A stretch of DNA of 64,000 bases. Source: an uncultured Atopobiaceae bacterium. Lineage in GTDB: Bacteria; Actinomycetota; Coriobacteriia; Coriobacteriales; Atopobiaceae. Shown here piece by piece: positions 16,103-24,599 of this stretch. Numbering within the stretch: the first letter of the stretch is position 1; the number at the start of each line of letters is the position of its first letter. The notes below the pieces were generated by a model. The model did no database searches. It had not been told where the DNA came from and saw only the letters and a program-made list of their open reading frames with translations. Location: contig CANQSI010000001.1 of assembly GCA_947626465.1 (NCBI GenBank), positions 1-64,000 on the forward strand, given 5' to 3'. The position numbers and the translations under genes were made by a program.

Positions 16103-17815
16103 ATGATTGCCGATGTGATCCGCCGCTGCTTCCCCATTGCGGCCAAGGCCGTGGCCGATAGGGCCGAGGAGATCAACAAGCTGAACGTCTTCCCCGTGCC
16201 CGACGGCGACACGGGCACCAACATGAGCCTCACCTTGAAGACCGTCGTGTCCGACGTGGAGGCGCTTCCCGCCGATGCGTCGATGGCCGATGTGGCAAAG
16301 GCCATCACCCACGGCTCCCTCATGGGCGCGCGTGGCAATTCCGGCGTCATCACGAGCCAGATCCTGCGAGGCTTCGCCGAGGGCGTCGTCGACGTGAAGG
16401 ACGATCCGCTCACCACCGACGACTTCGCGGCGTGCGCGCGTCGCGCCAAGAAGGTGGCGTTCCAGGCGGTGCGCAAGCCGGTGGAGGGCACCATCCTCAC
16501 CGTGGTCTCGGATCTCTCCGCGAAGGCAGATGACCTCGCGAAGCAGAAGGTCGACCTCGACGAGGCGCTGAAGGAGCTCGTCACCCAGGCCTACGAATCC
16601 GTCGCACGCACCCCGGACCTCCTGCCCGTGCTGAAGGAAAACGGCGTGGTGGATAGTGGCGCCTTCGGCTTCGCGGTCTTCTTCGAGGCCTTCGTGAACG
16701 CCGCGCTCGGCGACGGCGGCACGGTGCGCAACTTCCAAACCACCGTCGACACCTCCTCGCACGAGAACGCGAAGGCCCAGGTGGCCAAGAACGTGCACTT
16801 CGTGATCAACGACGATTGGGAGGGCTCGAAGTATCGCTACTGCACCGAGTTCCTCTTCAAGGCCGACCACGAGGACTTCGACCAGAAGAAGAACCTCGAC
16901 TTCCTCGCCTCCATGGGCGATTGCGAGCTCCTCGTGGGCTCCTTCCCCGACTACAAGATCCACGTGCACTCGAATGAGCCCGACAAGGTGCTCCACCACA
17001 TGCTCCAGGAGGGGCAGATCTTCGAGGTCTTCGTCCACAACATGGACCTCGAGGGCAAGGAGCGCACCGCCATCCTCGCGCGCGATGCGGAGGCGGCGGA
17101 GCAGACGCACGAAGACGTGATGGAAGTGCCGATGCAAAAGCCCGCGAAGAAGGACCTCGGCTTCGTGGCCGTGGCTGCGGGCTCGGGCGAGGCGGACATC
17201 TTGAAGTCGCTCGGCGTCGACCAGGTGGTCTCAGGCGGCCAGACGATGAACCCCTCCACGGCCGACATCCTCGGCGCCATCGAGAAGACGAACGCCAAGA
17301 ACGTGATCGTGCTGCCCGACAACGGCAACATCCGCATGGCCGCCGAGGCGGCGGCGTCCGCGGTGGAGGACTGCAAGGTGACGGTCGTGCCCACCAAGAC
17401 CGTGCCGCAGGCATTCGCGGCCATGTTCGTCGTGGAAAACGACAAGGACGTCTCCACCATCGCCGAGGCGATGAACGAGGCCATTGCGGAGATCCACGAC
17501 GGCGAAGTCACGGAGGCCATTCGCGACTCCCAAGCAGCCGATGGAACGCCCATCAAGAAGGGCGACATCATGGGCATCCAAGACGGTGACATCACCGTCG
17601 TGGGGTCGAGCGTCGAAGAGGTGACGCTCGAGCTCGTGAAGAAGATCCAGGACGCCAACGAGGGCGATACGCTCACCATCCTCGCCGGGGCCGACATGCC
17701 CGAGGATCGCTTCGAGGCCCTCTGCGCGAAGATCGAGGACGCCGAGCCCGATCTCGAGATGGATCCGCACCGTGGCGAGCAGCCGCTCTATCCGATCATC
17801 TTCTCAATCGAATAG
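16103..17815 (+). CDS. fakA: Fatty-acid kinase subunit A-like DAK2 protein (YloV/FakA)
   Basis: ATP-binding subunit predicted to phosphorylate exogenous fatty acids bound to a separate DegV-type FakB. The N-terminal DAK2 kinase domain (about 1-200) has INKLNVFPVPDGDTGTNM (25-42), whose Asp residues coordinate Mg-ATP, and HGSLMGARGNSGV (about 72-84). The middle and C-terminal regions (about 215-570) form the family's FakB-interaction part, with NPSTADILGAI and VVLPDNGNIRMAA-like stretches. The 570-aa length fits. No fakB is in this window. The gene lies in the order asp23-fakA-recG known from Firmicutes and may share 40 nt with recG. Confidence 0.9.
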   Translation: MIADVIRRCFPIAAKAVADRAEEINKLNVFPVPDGDTGTNMSLTLKTVVSDVEALPADASMADVAKAITHGSLMGARGNSGVITSQILRGFAEGVVDVKDDPLTTDDFAACARRAKKVAFQAVRKPVEGTILTVVSDLSAKADDLAKQKVDLDEALKELVTQAYESVARTPDLLPVLKENGVVDSGAFGFAVFFEAFVNAALGDGGTVRNFQTTVDTSSHENAKAQVAKNVHFVINDDWEGSKYRYCTEFLFKADHEDFDQKKNLDFLASMGDCELLVGSFPDYKIHVHSNEPDKVLHHMLQEGQIFEVFVHNMDLEGKERTAILARDAEAAEQTHEDVMEVPMQKPAKKDLGFVAVAAGSGEADILKSLGVDQVVSGGQTMNPSTADILGAIEKTNAKNVIVLPDNGNIRMAAEAAASAVEDCKVTVVPTKTVPQAFAAMFVVENDKDVSTIAEAMNEAIAEIHDGEVTEAIRDSQAADGTPIKKGDIMGIQDGDITVVGSSVEEVTLELVKKIQDANEGDTLTILAGADMPEDRFEALCAKIEDAEPDLEMDPHRGEQPLYPIIFSIE

Positions 17816-19979
17816 CGCGCCCTTGAGCGCACGTCCGCTGGCGCCTCCCCTGGCCCATCCCCGGCTCTCCGCGACGGCGACCCTCTCGTCGCCGGCTTCC
17901 GGATTGCGCTTTGCACGGGGTAAGCGCTCGGAGGCGCTCGAGCGACTCGGCATCCGCACCGTGCGCGACCTCTTCCTCCACGCGCCCACGCGCTACCTCG
18001 ATTTCTCGCAGGTGAGCTCCATCGGGGATGCCGAGGTGGGCAAGAGCGCGACCATCGTGGCCACGATCGATCGCGTGAACCTCAAGCGCCCGCGTCCCCG
18101 ACTCTCCATCGTGGAGGTCTTCCTCGTGGACGCCACCGGCGTGCTGCGCATCTCGTTCTTCAGGCAGCCATGGCTGAAAGATGCCCTCAAGAAGGGCGAT
18201 ATCCTCGCCGTCTCGGGCAAGGTGGGCTTCTCGTACGGTTATCGCACGATGACACCGGTCTTCCACGAGGTGCTCGGATCGGCTGAGGACGCGCCGGAGA
18301 CCTACGCGCGCGTCATGCCCGTGCACGCCACGACCGAGGGCCTCTCGCAGGCGTGGATCCGGCGAATCCTCTCCTCGGCGCTTGCCGATGCGGGCGACGT
18401 GGCGGATTTCCTCCCCGCGCGCCTCGTGGCGGCCCATGGCCTCATGGGCGAGGCGGCGGCGTTCAGGGAGGCGCACTTCCCCTCGACCCTCGTCTCTGCC
18501 GAGCGGGCGAGAAGGCGGCTCGCCTATGATGAGCTGCTTTGCCTCCAGGTGGGGCTTCGACTGCGCAAAACCGCAGCCCCAGGCATGCTTTCCGGCATCA
18601 CGCACGCAGTGGGCGGGCCCCGCGAGAGGGCGGTGAGGGAGAGCTTGCCCTTTGCGCTCACCAAAGACCAAGAGCGCGCCGCGGCGGAGATCCTCTCCGA
18701 TATGGCATCGCAAGAGCCGATGAATCGCCTCTTGCAGGGCGACGTAGGGACGGGCAAGACGGCAGTCGCCGCCATCGCCTGCGGCGCCGCGGCGGATTCC
18801 GGATGCCAGGCCGCCATCATGGCGCCCACGTCCGTGCTCGCCTCGCAGTACGCGGCGAGCTTGGGGCCGGTTTTCGATCGTGCCGGCGTGCGGTGGCGGA
18901 TCGTGACGTCGAAGACGCCGCGCGACGAACGCGCAGCCACGGCCGAGGCCCTGCTCCACGGGGACGTGGACGTGGTATTCGGCACCACGGCCCTGCTTTC
19001 GGGAGATCTCGCCTTCCCACGGCTCTCGCTCGTCGTGGTGGACGAGCAGCATCGCTTCGGCGTGAACCAGCGCCAGGCCCTCGCGGGGAAGGGGGAGGCG
19101 CCGGACGTGCTCTCCATGACGGCCACGCCCATCCCCCGCACGCTCGCGCTCTCGCTCTATGGCGATGTGGCCGTGTCCTCCATGGCGGAGCGTCCCGTAA
19201 AGGGTGCAGGCGTGAGTACGAAGGTGCTCCCATGGGCGCACGTGGACGATGCCTGGCGTGCCGTCGACGAAGCAGTCGCCGCAGGACAGCAGGCTTACGT
19301 GGTGTGCCCGCTCGTGGATGACGCGGACGGCGGGAGCGAGCTCGAGGATGTGGCGGGGGAGGCAGCGGGAAAGCTCGCTTCCACGAAGGCCATATATGCC
19401 GAGCTCTCCGACCACGTGTTCCCCCGCCGACGCATCGGCCTCCTCCACGGGCGCCTTTCCGCGCAGGAGAAGGACGAGGTCATGGCCGCGATGCGCGCGG
19501 GGGAGATCGACATCCTCGTGTGCACGACCGTGGTGGAGGTGGGGGTGGACGTGCCGAACGCCTCGGTGATCGTCGTGCTCGACGCCGATCGCTACGGCCT
19601 CGCCACGCTCCACCAGCTTCGCGGACGCGTGGGACGCGGCCATATCCCCGGACGTGCGCTCCTCGTCACGCGCGCGAAGCGAGGCTCGGACGCGAAGAAG
19701 CGCCTCCACGCCCTCGAGAAGAGCTCCGATGGCTTTGAGCTCGCCGAACTCGACCTGGAGCTTCGCCATGAGGGCGAAGTGCTCGGGTATCGCCAATCGG
19801 GCGACGTGACGTTTCGCTTCGTGGACCTCGTGGCCGACCGCGATCTCGTGGAGGCGGCACATGCGGACGCCGAGCAGCTGTTCCGCGGCGACCCGACCCT
19901 TTCCGCTCCCGACCTTGCCCTCATGGTCGCCGAAGTGCGCGAGCGCTATGGAGCGCGGCTCAATCGGAGCGAGGGCTAA
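17772..19979 (+). CDS. recG: ATP-dependent DNA helicase RecG
   Basis: Branch-migration helicase that remodels stalled forks and Holliday junctions. Wedge/OB domain about 30-200; Walker A LLQGDVGTGKTAV (about 318-330); DEQH box VVVDEQHRFG (about 422-431); MTATPIPRTLALS (about 447-459); and the motif VI region QLRGRVGRGH (about 615-624). Up to 735 aa if read from GTG 17772, which overlaps fakA by 44 nt. TTG 17823 (LSARPL...), 7 bp after the fakA stop, is an equally possible start and would give 718 aa. Neither has a convincing Shine-Dalgarno. The stop overlaps the rsmD start (TAATG). Confidence 0.93.
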   Translation: MASSRSIRSSSQSNSAPLSARPLAPPLAHPRLSATATLSSPASGLRFARGKRSEALERLGIRTVRDLFLHAPTRYLDFSQVSSIGDAEVGKSATIVATIDRVNLKRPRPRLSIVEVFLVDATGVLRISFFRQPWLKDALKKGDILAVSGKVGFSYGYRTMTPVFHEVLGSAEDAPETYARVMPVHATTEGLSQAWIRRILSSALADAGDVADFLPARLVAAHGLMGEAAAFREAHFPSTLVSAERARRRLAYDELLCLQVGLRLRKTAAPGMLSGITHAVGGPRERAVRESLPFALTKDQERAAAEILSDMASQEPMNRLLQGDVGTGKTAVAAIACGAAADSGCQAAIMAPTSVLASQYAASLGPVFDRAGVRWRIVTSKTPRDERAATAEALLHGDVDVVFGTTALLSGDLAFPRLSLVVVDEQHRFGVNQRQALAGKGEAPDVLSMTATPIPRTLALSLYGDVAVSSMAERPVKGAGVSTKVLPWAHVDDAWRAVDEAVAAGQQAYVVCPLVDDADGGSELEDVAGEAAGKLASTKAIYAELSDHVFPRRRIGLLHGRLSAQEKDEVMAAMRAGEIDILVCTTVVEVGVDVPNASVIVVLDADRYGLATLHQLRGRVGRGHIPGRALLVTRAKRGSDAKKRLHALEKSSDGFELAELDLELRHEGEVLGYRQSGDVTFRFVDLVADRDLVEAAHADAEQLFRGDPTLSAPDLALMVAEVRERYGARLNRSEG

Positions 19980-20584
19980 TGCGCATCGTCGGCGGAGTGT
20001 GGAGGGGAAGGCGCCTTGCCGCCCCCGAGGGGAGGGAGACGCGCCCCACGACGGATCGCCTTCGGGAGAGCCTGGCATCCATGGTGCTCTCCGCTCGCGA
20101 TCTCGATCTCTCGGGCGCGCGCATCCTCGACGCGTTCGCAGGTTCGGGAGCCCTTGGCCTCGAGCTTCTCTCCCGAGGCGCCGAGCACGCGCTTTTCATC
20201 GAGAGGAGCGCGAGGGCGGTGCGCGCGGTGGAGCGCAACGTGCGCGAGCTCAAAGCCCCCGCGATCGTGGTGGCGGGCGATGCGTGGAACGTGCTCGAGC
20301 GCCCCCCTGCCGCCCTCGATCGCTTCGACATCGTGCTCCTCGATCCACCCTATCGCACGTCGCCGGTGCGCCTCGGAGAGCTCGTGGGCATCCTCGCTGC
20401 GCGTGGGATGCTCGTGCCGGGGGCCCTCGTGGTGCACGAGCGCTCGAGCGACGCCCTCGGCCTCGACGCGAGGCAGCTCGCCGAACATGGCCTCCGGGCG
20501 CTGCGTACGCGCACCATCGGGCAAAGCGCCATCGACCTCTGGCGCTACGATGGGGCGTCGAGAGACGCTACGGCCGCTTCCTAA
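19979..20584 (+). CDS. rsmD: 16S rRNA (guanine-N2-966) methyltransferase
   Basis: SAM-dependent m2G966 methyltransferase of the small subunit. It starts MRIVGGVWRGRRLAAPEG and carries RPTTDRLRESLASM (about 22-35), DAFAGSGALGLELLSRGA (SAM motif I, about 47-64) and the catalytic LLDPPYRTSP (motif IV, about 120-129). The 201-aa length is typical. The ATG shares its A with the recG stop, so translation is coupled. The stop sits inside the Shine-Dalgarno of coaD, giving the rsmD-coaD pair common to many bacteria. Confidence 0.95.
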   Translation: MRIVGGVWRGRRLAAPEGRETRPTTDRLRESLASMVLSARDLDLSGARILDAFAGSGALGLELLSRGAEHALFIERSARAVRAVERNVRELKAPAIVVAGDAWNVLERPPAALDRFDIVLLDPPYRTSPVRLGELVGILAARGMLVPGALVVHERSSDALGLDARQLAEHGLRALRTRTIGQSAIDLWRYDGASRDATAAS

Positions 20585-20594
20585 GGAGTTACGC

Positions 20595-21101
20595 ATGCCC
20601 CACGACGGCATCACGAAAGTGGTGGTTCCCGGCACCTTCGACCCGGTGACCCTCGGCCACATCGACGTCATCTCCCGTGCGCAGCGCATCGCCCGCCACG
20701 TGGTGGTGGCGGTGGCCGCCTCCGCGAACAAGCGCGGCGTGGGCACCTCGCTCTCCCTCGAGGAGCGCGTGGACCTCGTGCGGGAGTCGCTTCGGGACGC
20801 GGGGCTCGGCGAGGTGGAGGTGAGGCCCCTCGAGGGGCTCCTCGTGGACTTCTGCCACGTCGTGGGCGCGCAGGCGGTGGTGAAGGGCCTTCGCGAGGCC
20901 GCGGACTTCGAGTACGAACTCCAGCAGGCGGCGATGAACCAAATCCTCGCGGGCGACATCGAGAGCATCTTCGTGATGAGCAAGCCGAAATACGGTTTCG
21001 TGTCGAGCTCCGTCGTGCGCGAGATCGCGAGCCTCGGCGGCGATGTGTCGCCATTCGTGCCCGCTTGCGTACTGAGGAGGTTGCGAAGTGCCCGCCCATA
21101 G
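20595..21101 (+). CDS. coaD: Phosphopantetheine adenylyltransferase
   Basis: Catalyses the fourth step of coenzyme A synthesis: ATP plus 4'-phosphopantetheine to dephospho-CoA. The nucleotidyl-transferase signature VVPGTFDPVTLGHIDVISRA (about 9-28) has the T/HxGH motif as TLGH. LREAADFEYELQQAAMN (about 89-105) and the C-terminal FVSSSVVREIASLGGDVSPF (about 129-148; the SSS motif) complete the family pattern. The 168-aa length is normal. ATG 20595 follows aaggag (20583-20588). It supplies CoA and hence the acyl-carrier phosphopantetheine for acpP, 2.5 kb downstream. Confidence 0.96.
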   Translation: MPHDGITKVVVPGTFDPVTLGHIDVISRAQRIARHVVVAVAASANKRGVGTSLSLEERVDLVRESLRDAGLGEVEVRPLEGLLVDFCHVVGAQAVVKGLREAADFEYELQQAAMNQILAGDIESIFVMSKPKYGFVSSSVVREIASLGGDVSPFVPACVLRRLRSARP

Positions 21102-21130
21102 GGCCGCTACCTCATTGTTCTTCATCTGCA

Positions 21131-21139
21131 TGCTAGTAT
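21131..21139 (+). promoter_or_regulatory. Extended -10 promoter before the coiled-coil gene
   Basis: TGC followed by TAGTAT (21134-21139) forms an extended -10 element. TTGTTC (21115-21120) is too close (13 bp) to be its normal -35. It is 62 bp before the ATG at 21201. Confidence 0.42.
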
Positions 21140-21143
21140 TGCG

Positions 21144-21165
21144 GCGTGCGTGCGAGCACGCTTTT
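21144..21165 (+). terminator. Hairpin with T-run after coaD
   Basis: GCGTGC (21144-21149) pairs with GCACGC (21156-21161) and is followed by TTTT. It could end the asp23-coaD transcript. Because it lies at the start region of the next promoter, it could also act on the new transcript. Confidence 0.5.
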
Positions 21166-21200
21166 CGCACCACGTCCCAGCTCGCTTGAAAGGAGCCAAA

Positions 21201-21686
21201 ATGCAGCCGGGTGAAGAGCTGGAAAACCTTCTCCAAGATCTCGACGACCTCGTGGAAGATGCCAAGCCGGTCTTCGGCGGCGGCGGGCGTAAGCAAGTGG
21301 ACCCCGAGGACATCTTCGCGATCACCGACGAGATTCGCGAGCTGTTCGATCGCGAGTTCACGGAGGCGCGGCGCGTGCGCAAGGCTGAGGCCGAGATCTT
21401 GGCCCATGCCGAGCAGCAGGCCGATTCGATCATCAGCGATGCGCAACAGCAGGCGCTGATCCTCGCGAGCGACCAGGAAATCGTGCGCCTCGCCAACCAG
21501 CAGGCCGAAGAGGTGCGCAACCAGGCGCAGGCCTACGAGCGGGATACGCGCTATAACGCGGAGGAGTACGTGGAGAGCCTGCTCACGCGCCTCGAGGAGA
21601 ACCTCAACTCCGTCGTCTCGTCGGTTTCGAGTTGCCGCGCCACGCTCACGCAGCAGAGCTCCTACGATCGCCCGCAGGGCTGGTAG
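21201..21686 (+). CDS. DivIVA/SepIVA-like coiled-coil protein
   Basis: A 161-aa soluble, acidic, helix-rich protein with no signal or membrane segment. Residues about 50-130 are an Ala/Glu/Gln-rich coiled coil (AEAEILAHAEQQAD, QQAEEVRNQAQAYE), resembling DivIVA-type and F0 b-subunit-like helices. The start MQPGEELENLLQDLDDLVEDA is not a classical DivIVA membrane-binding head. Position is informative: in mycobacteria the division factor SepIVA is encoded between coaD and the DUF177 gene of the yceD-rnc cluster, the same place as here. A role in septum or polar growth is inferred from synteny only. ATG 21201 follows a very good Shine-Dalgarno (gaaaggagcc); an open frame 51 nt longer lacks one. 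Confidence 0.65.
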   Translation: MQPGEELENLLQDLDDLVEDAKPVFGGGGRKQVDPEDIFAITDEIRELFDREFTEARRVRKAEAEILAHAEQQADSIISDAQQQALILASDQEIVRLANQQAEEVRNQAQAYERDTRYNAEEYVESLLTRLEENLNSVVSSVSSCRATLTQQSSYDRPQGW

Positions 21687-21689
21687 CGC

Positions 21690-22250
21690 GTGTCCGAGGC
21701 CCTGAAAGTACGCCTCGACTCGAAGCTTGCCGAGGTGGGAAGCGTCCTCGACGTCGAGGGCGTGCTCGCCGTCGATGATTTCGTGGTGGGGGATCGCTCG
21801 TTCAGCGCGCCAGAGGGCGTTGCCTACGAGCTCACCATCACCAACACCGGCGCCACGGTGCTCGCGATGGGAAGCGTGGAAGCGGAGCTCCAGGGCCTTT
21901 GCGATCGCTGCCTCGAGGAAGCCCGGCTCCACCTCACCGGCGAGGTGGATGCGCTCTTCGCCGACGACCCAGACGCTTTCTGCGAAGGCGACGATGAGGA
22001 GGAAATCGAGGTCCTGCCCATCGTGGAGGACATGATCGACCTCACCCTCCCCGTGCGATCCGCCATCGCGGTGGAAATCCCCTTCAAGGTGCTCTGCAAG
22101 CCGGACTGCAAGGGCCTTTGCCCGCATTGCGGCCAGAACCTGAACGAGGGCTCCTGCGAGTGCGAGGCGCGCCTCGCGGCCGAAGGCGATCCCATGAATC
22201 CCATGAGCGCCCTCAAAGCCTTCAAAACCAAGGATCGCACGGGCGAATAG
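21690..22250 (+). CDS. YceD/DUF177 family protein
   Basis: A 186-aa member of the DUF177 family, encoded next to rpmF in most bacteria and implicated in 23S rRNA accumulation or large-subunit assembly. CDRCL (about 72-76) and a second zinc-like cluster, CKPDCKGLCPHCGQ (about 136-149) with CEC, match the C-terminal signature (GLCPxCGxxLN). An acidic stretch EGDDEEEIE lies in the middle. The start is GTG 21690, 3 bp after the preceding stop, with no clear Shine-Dalgarno, so coupling is likely. A promoter for rpmF begins just after its stop. Confidence 0.9.
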   Translation: MSEALKVRLDSKLAEVGSVLDVEGVLAVDDFVVGDRSFSAPEGVAYELTITNTGATVLAMGSVEAELQGLCDRCLEEARLHLTGEVDALFADDPDAFCEGDDEEEIEVLPIVEDMIDLTLPVRSAIAVEIPFKVLCKPDCKGLCPHCGQNLNEGSCECEARLAAEGDPMNPMSALKAFKTKDRTGE

Positions 22251-22262
22251 CATAAAACCCCG

Positions 22263-22271
22263 TGCTATAAT
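22263..22271 (+). promoter_or_regulatory. Extended -10 promoter for rpmF-plsX-acpP
   Basis: TGC plus a consensus TATAAT (22266-22271) forms a strong extended -10 element, 63 bp upstream of the rpmF ATG. No -35 match is evident at 17 bp, which is usual for extended -10 promoters. Confidence 0.6.
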
Positions 22272-22334
22272 CGCCGGCTGTTGAAGATTGCAATGCGATG
22301 GCCGCGCGGCCACCGTCCGATGGAAAGGCAACTC

Positions 22335-22514
22335 ATGGCAGTCCCCAAGCAGAAAAAGGGCAGGATCGCAACGCACCACCGCCGCTCGGCCAACGACGTG
22401 GCCGAAATGCCGTCCCGCTCCACGTGCCCGCGCTGTGGCGCGGTGAAGCTCCCGCACCGGGTGTGCCCGAGCTGCGGCTACTACAACGATCGCGAAGTCC
22501 TGATCGTCGAGTAG
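22335..22514 (+). CDS. rpmF: 50S ribosomal protein L32
   Basis: A 59-aa large-subunit protein starting MAVPKQKKGRIATHHRRSAN. The zinc ribbon CPRCGAVKLPHRVCPSCGYY has both CxxC pairs, so this is the zinc-binding form. ATG 22335 follows ggaaagg. It has its own strong upstream -10 element and leads into plsX, the ribosome/lipid pairing common in bacteria. Confidence 0.97.
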   Translation: MAVPKQKKGRIATHHRRSANDVAEMPSRSTCPRCGAVKLPHRVCPSCGYYNDREVLIVE

Positions 22515-22600
22515 GGGCGCACCATCTCCGACGGACGTCTCGAGGCCGCCCGCAGGCGGCCTCTTTCATGAGTCGAGTCGACAGCGCGAAGGGGTTTGCC

Positions 22601-23590
22601 ATGGCGAGGGTATGCATCGACGCAGTGGGCGGAGATGAGCCGAGCGAGGTCGTCCTCGCAGGATGTGAGGCGGCGCTCAAAGCCTCTGAAAGCCTCGAGA
22701 TCCTGCTTGCCGGCCCTGAGGACGTGGTCGCACCCTTCTGCGCCTCACACGAGCGCACAGAGCCTCTCGTGGCCTCGGAGACGATCGGCATGGAGGAGCA
22801 TCCCACTCGTGCCGTCCGCACGAAGCGCGATTCGTCCATCGTGCGCGGCTGCAAGGCCGTGCGCGAGGGCGCAGCCGACGCCTTCTTCTCGGCGGGCTCA
22901 ACAGGCGCCATCCTCGCCGCGGGCACGCTCTTCGTGGGGCGCGTGCGGGGATGCTCCCGTCCGGCGCTCGCGTCGGTGGTCCCCGGGCTCGAAGGCGCGC
23001 GCCGCGTGATGCTCGATCTCGGCGCCAACGCCGACTGCCGCCCGGAAATGCTCGTGGAGTTCGCCCTCATGGGCCAGTGCCTCGCGAAGGCCACGCTCGG
23101 CCTGGGAGCGCCGCGGGTGGCGCTTCTCTCCAACGGCACCGAGGACACGAAGGGCTCTGAGGCCGCGATCGCCGCACACGAGGCCCTCGCGGCGGCCTCG
23201 GCGCGCGGCGTGCATTTCGTGGGGAACTGCGAGGGCTCCGACATCCTCCTCGGCGATGTCGATGTGATCGTGTGCGACGGCTTCACCGGCAACGTCGCGC
23301 TCAAGAGCATGGAGGGCGCGGCGAAGTACATCGCGCGACGCCTCAAGGCCGCGGCGAAGGCGAATCCCCTCTCCGCCGTGGGCGGGCTGCTCGTGAAGGG
23401 GGCCATGAAGGACCTCGCGGCAGACCTCTCCGGCGATGAGTACGGCGGGGCCCAGCTCCTCGGGCTCAAGGGCCCCGTGCTCATCGGGCACGGCGCCACG
23501 AGCGAAGAGGCGGTGAAAAACGGTGCCCTCGCAGCGCAGCGCGCGGCGCAGGCGCATATCGCCGATGACATAGCGGCGGTTTTGGCATAG
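22601..23590 (+). CDS. plsX: Phosphate acyltransferase PlsX
   Basis: Peripheral membrane enzyme converting acyl-ACP to acyl-phosphate for the PlsY route to phosphatidic acid. Start MARVCIDAVGGDEPSEVVLAG; later HPTRAVRTKRDSSI (about 67-80), AFFSAGSTGAIL, MLDLGANADCRPEML (about 136-150) and NCEGSDILLGDVDVIVCDGF (about 208-227), all characteristic. The 329-aa length is normal. ATG 22601 has gcgaagggg upstream; an earlier in-frame ATG at 22568 would add 11 residues. The rpmF-plsX-acpP order supports its role in fatty-acid/phospholipid synthesis. Confidence 0.95.
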   Translation: MARVCIDAVGGDEPSEVVLAGCEAALKASESLEILLAGPEDVVAPFCASHERTEPLVASETIGMEEHPTRAVRTKRDSSIVRGCKAVREGAADAFFSAGSTGAILAAGTLFVGRVRGCSRPALASVVPGLEGARRVMLDLGANADCRPEMLVEFALMGQCLAKATLGLGAPRVALLSNGTEDTKGSEAAIAAHEALAAASARGVHFVGNCEGSDILLGDVDVIVCDGFTGNVALKSMEGAAKYIARRLKAAAKANPLSAVGGLLVKGAMKDLAADLSGDEYGGAQLLGLKGPVLIGHGATSEEAVKNGALAAQRAAQAHIADDIAAVLA

Positions 23591-23642
23591 GGTAAGCGCG
23601 AGGCAAGGCGGGCCCCATCGGCCCCAAGGCGAAGGAGGTCCC

Positions 23643-23879
23643 ATGGACCGCGATCAGGTGCTCCAGAAGGTGGCATCGGCCATTGCCGAGGTCATGGACC
23701 TCGATGTCGATTCAATCGACGAGGACACCACGTTCAAGTCCATCGAAGCGGATTCGCTCGATCGCATCGAGATCATCACCGACCTCGAGGACCAGCTCGA
23801 GATCGTGGTGGATGACGACGATCTCGACGAGATCGAGACCGTGGGCGACGCCGTGGACGCGATCATGAGGATGCTCTAG
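23643..23879 (+). CDS. acpP: Acyl carrier protein
   Basis: A 78-aa, very acidic four-helix protein carrying acyl chains on phosphopantetheine. The attachment motif is ADSLDRIEI, with the modified Ser at about residue 38. It starts MDRDQVLQKVASAIAEVMD. The Shine-Dalgarno AAGGAGGT (23633-23640) is perfect, 2 nt before ATG, consistent with high expression. It is placed between plsX, which uses acyl-ACP, and rnc. Confidence 0.96.
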   Translation: MDRDQVLQKVASAIAEVMDLDVDSIDEDTTFKSIEADSLDRIEIITDLEDQLEIVVDDDDLDEIETVGDAVDAIMRML

Positions 23880-23885
23880 GCCCTC

Positions 23886-24587
23886 ATGGCTCTCGAGGAA
23901 ACGCTCGGTAGGGCCGAGGAGCTCATCGGCTACACATTCGAAGAACCTGCCCTGCTCCTTAAGGCGCTCACGCATCCATCGGCGGTGGAAGGACATGCCG
24001 TCGAAGATTCCTATGAGCGCCTCGAGTTCTTGGGCGACGCGCTCCTCGGCGCCCTCGTGTCGATTTACCTCTACAAGCACAATCCCGATATGAACGAGGG
24101 CGAACTCACCCGTGCGAAGACCGTGCTCGTCTCCGGCGAGCACCTTTCCGCGGTGGCGGAGGAGCTCGGCCTCGGCGAGTGCATCTTCCTCGGCGAATCC
24201 GAGCACGGTACGAACAATCGCGGCCTTCGCTCGGCGCTCGAGAACGTCTACGAATCCCTCTGCGGGGCGATCTACCTCGATGGCGGGCTCTCCGAGTTCG
24301 GGCACTTCGTGGGGCGCACGCTCCTTTCCGAGCCCATCGATCCCGGGGCGTTTCTCGAAACCTCGCCGAAGTCGCTTCTCCAGGAATACTCCCAGGCGAA
24401 CCTCCACCTTTCCCCCGCCTATGAGCTCGTGAGCAGGGTGGGGCCGCCCCATGCGCCCACGTTCACCTTCGACGTGTTCGTGGGTGGCAGGAAGCTGGGC
24501 ACGGGCAAGGGCGCGAGCAAGAAGGAGGCCGAGAAGGCGGCCGCGAAGGTGGCGCTCGAGGCCCTCCAAGCGGAGCTCGAGGACTAG
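23886..24587 (+). CDS. rnc: Ribonuclease III
   Basis: Double-strand-specific endoribonuclease that processes rRNA precursors and structured mRNAs. The catalytic domain (about 1-150) contains the signature ERLEFLGDALLGAL (about 43-56), with the metal-binding Glu/Asp, and a second acidic site at ALENVYESLCGAIYLDGG. The dsRNA-binding domain (about 158-230) ends in TGKGASKKEAEKAAA. The 233-aa length is standard. ATG is 6 bp after the acpP stop with little Shine-Dalgarno. The rnc-smc-ftsY-ffh order is widely conserved. Confidence 0.97.
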   Translation: MALEETLGRAEELIGYTFEEPALLLKALTHPSAVEGHAVEDSYERLEFLGDALLGALVSIYLYKHNPDMNEGELTRAKTVLVSGEHLSAVAEELGLGECIFLGESEHGTNNRGLRSALENVYESLCGAIYLDGGLSEFGHFVGRTLLSEPIDPGAFLETSPKSLLQEYSQANLHLSPAYELVSRVGPPHAPTFTFDVFVGGRKLGTGKGASKKEAEKAAAKVALEALQAELED

Positions 24588-24599
24588 GCAGGAGCGCCC

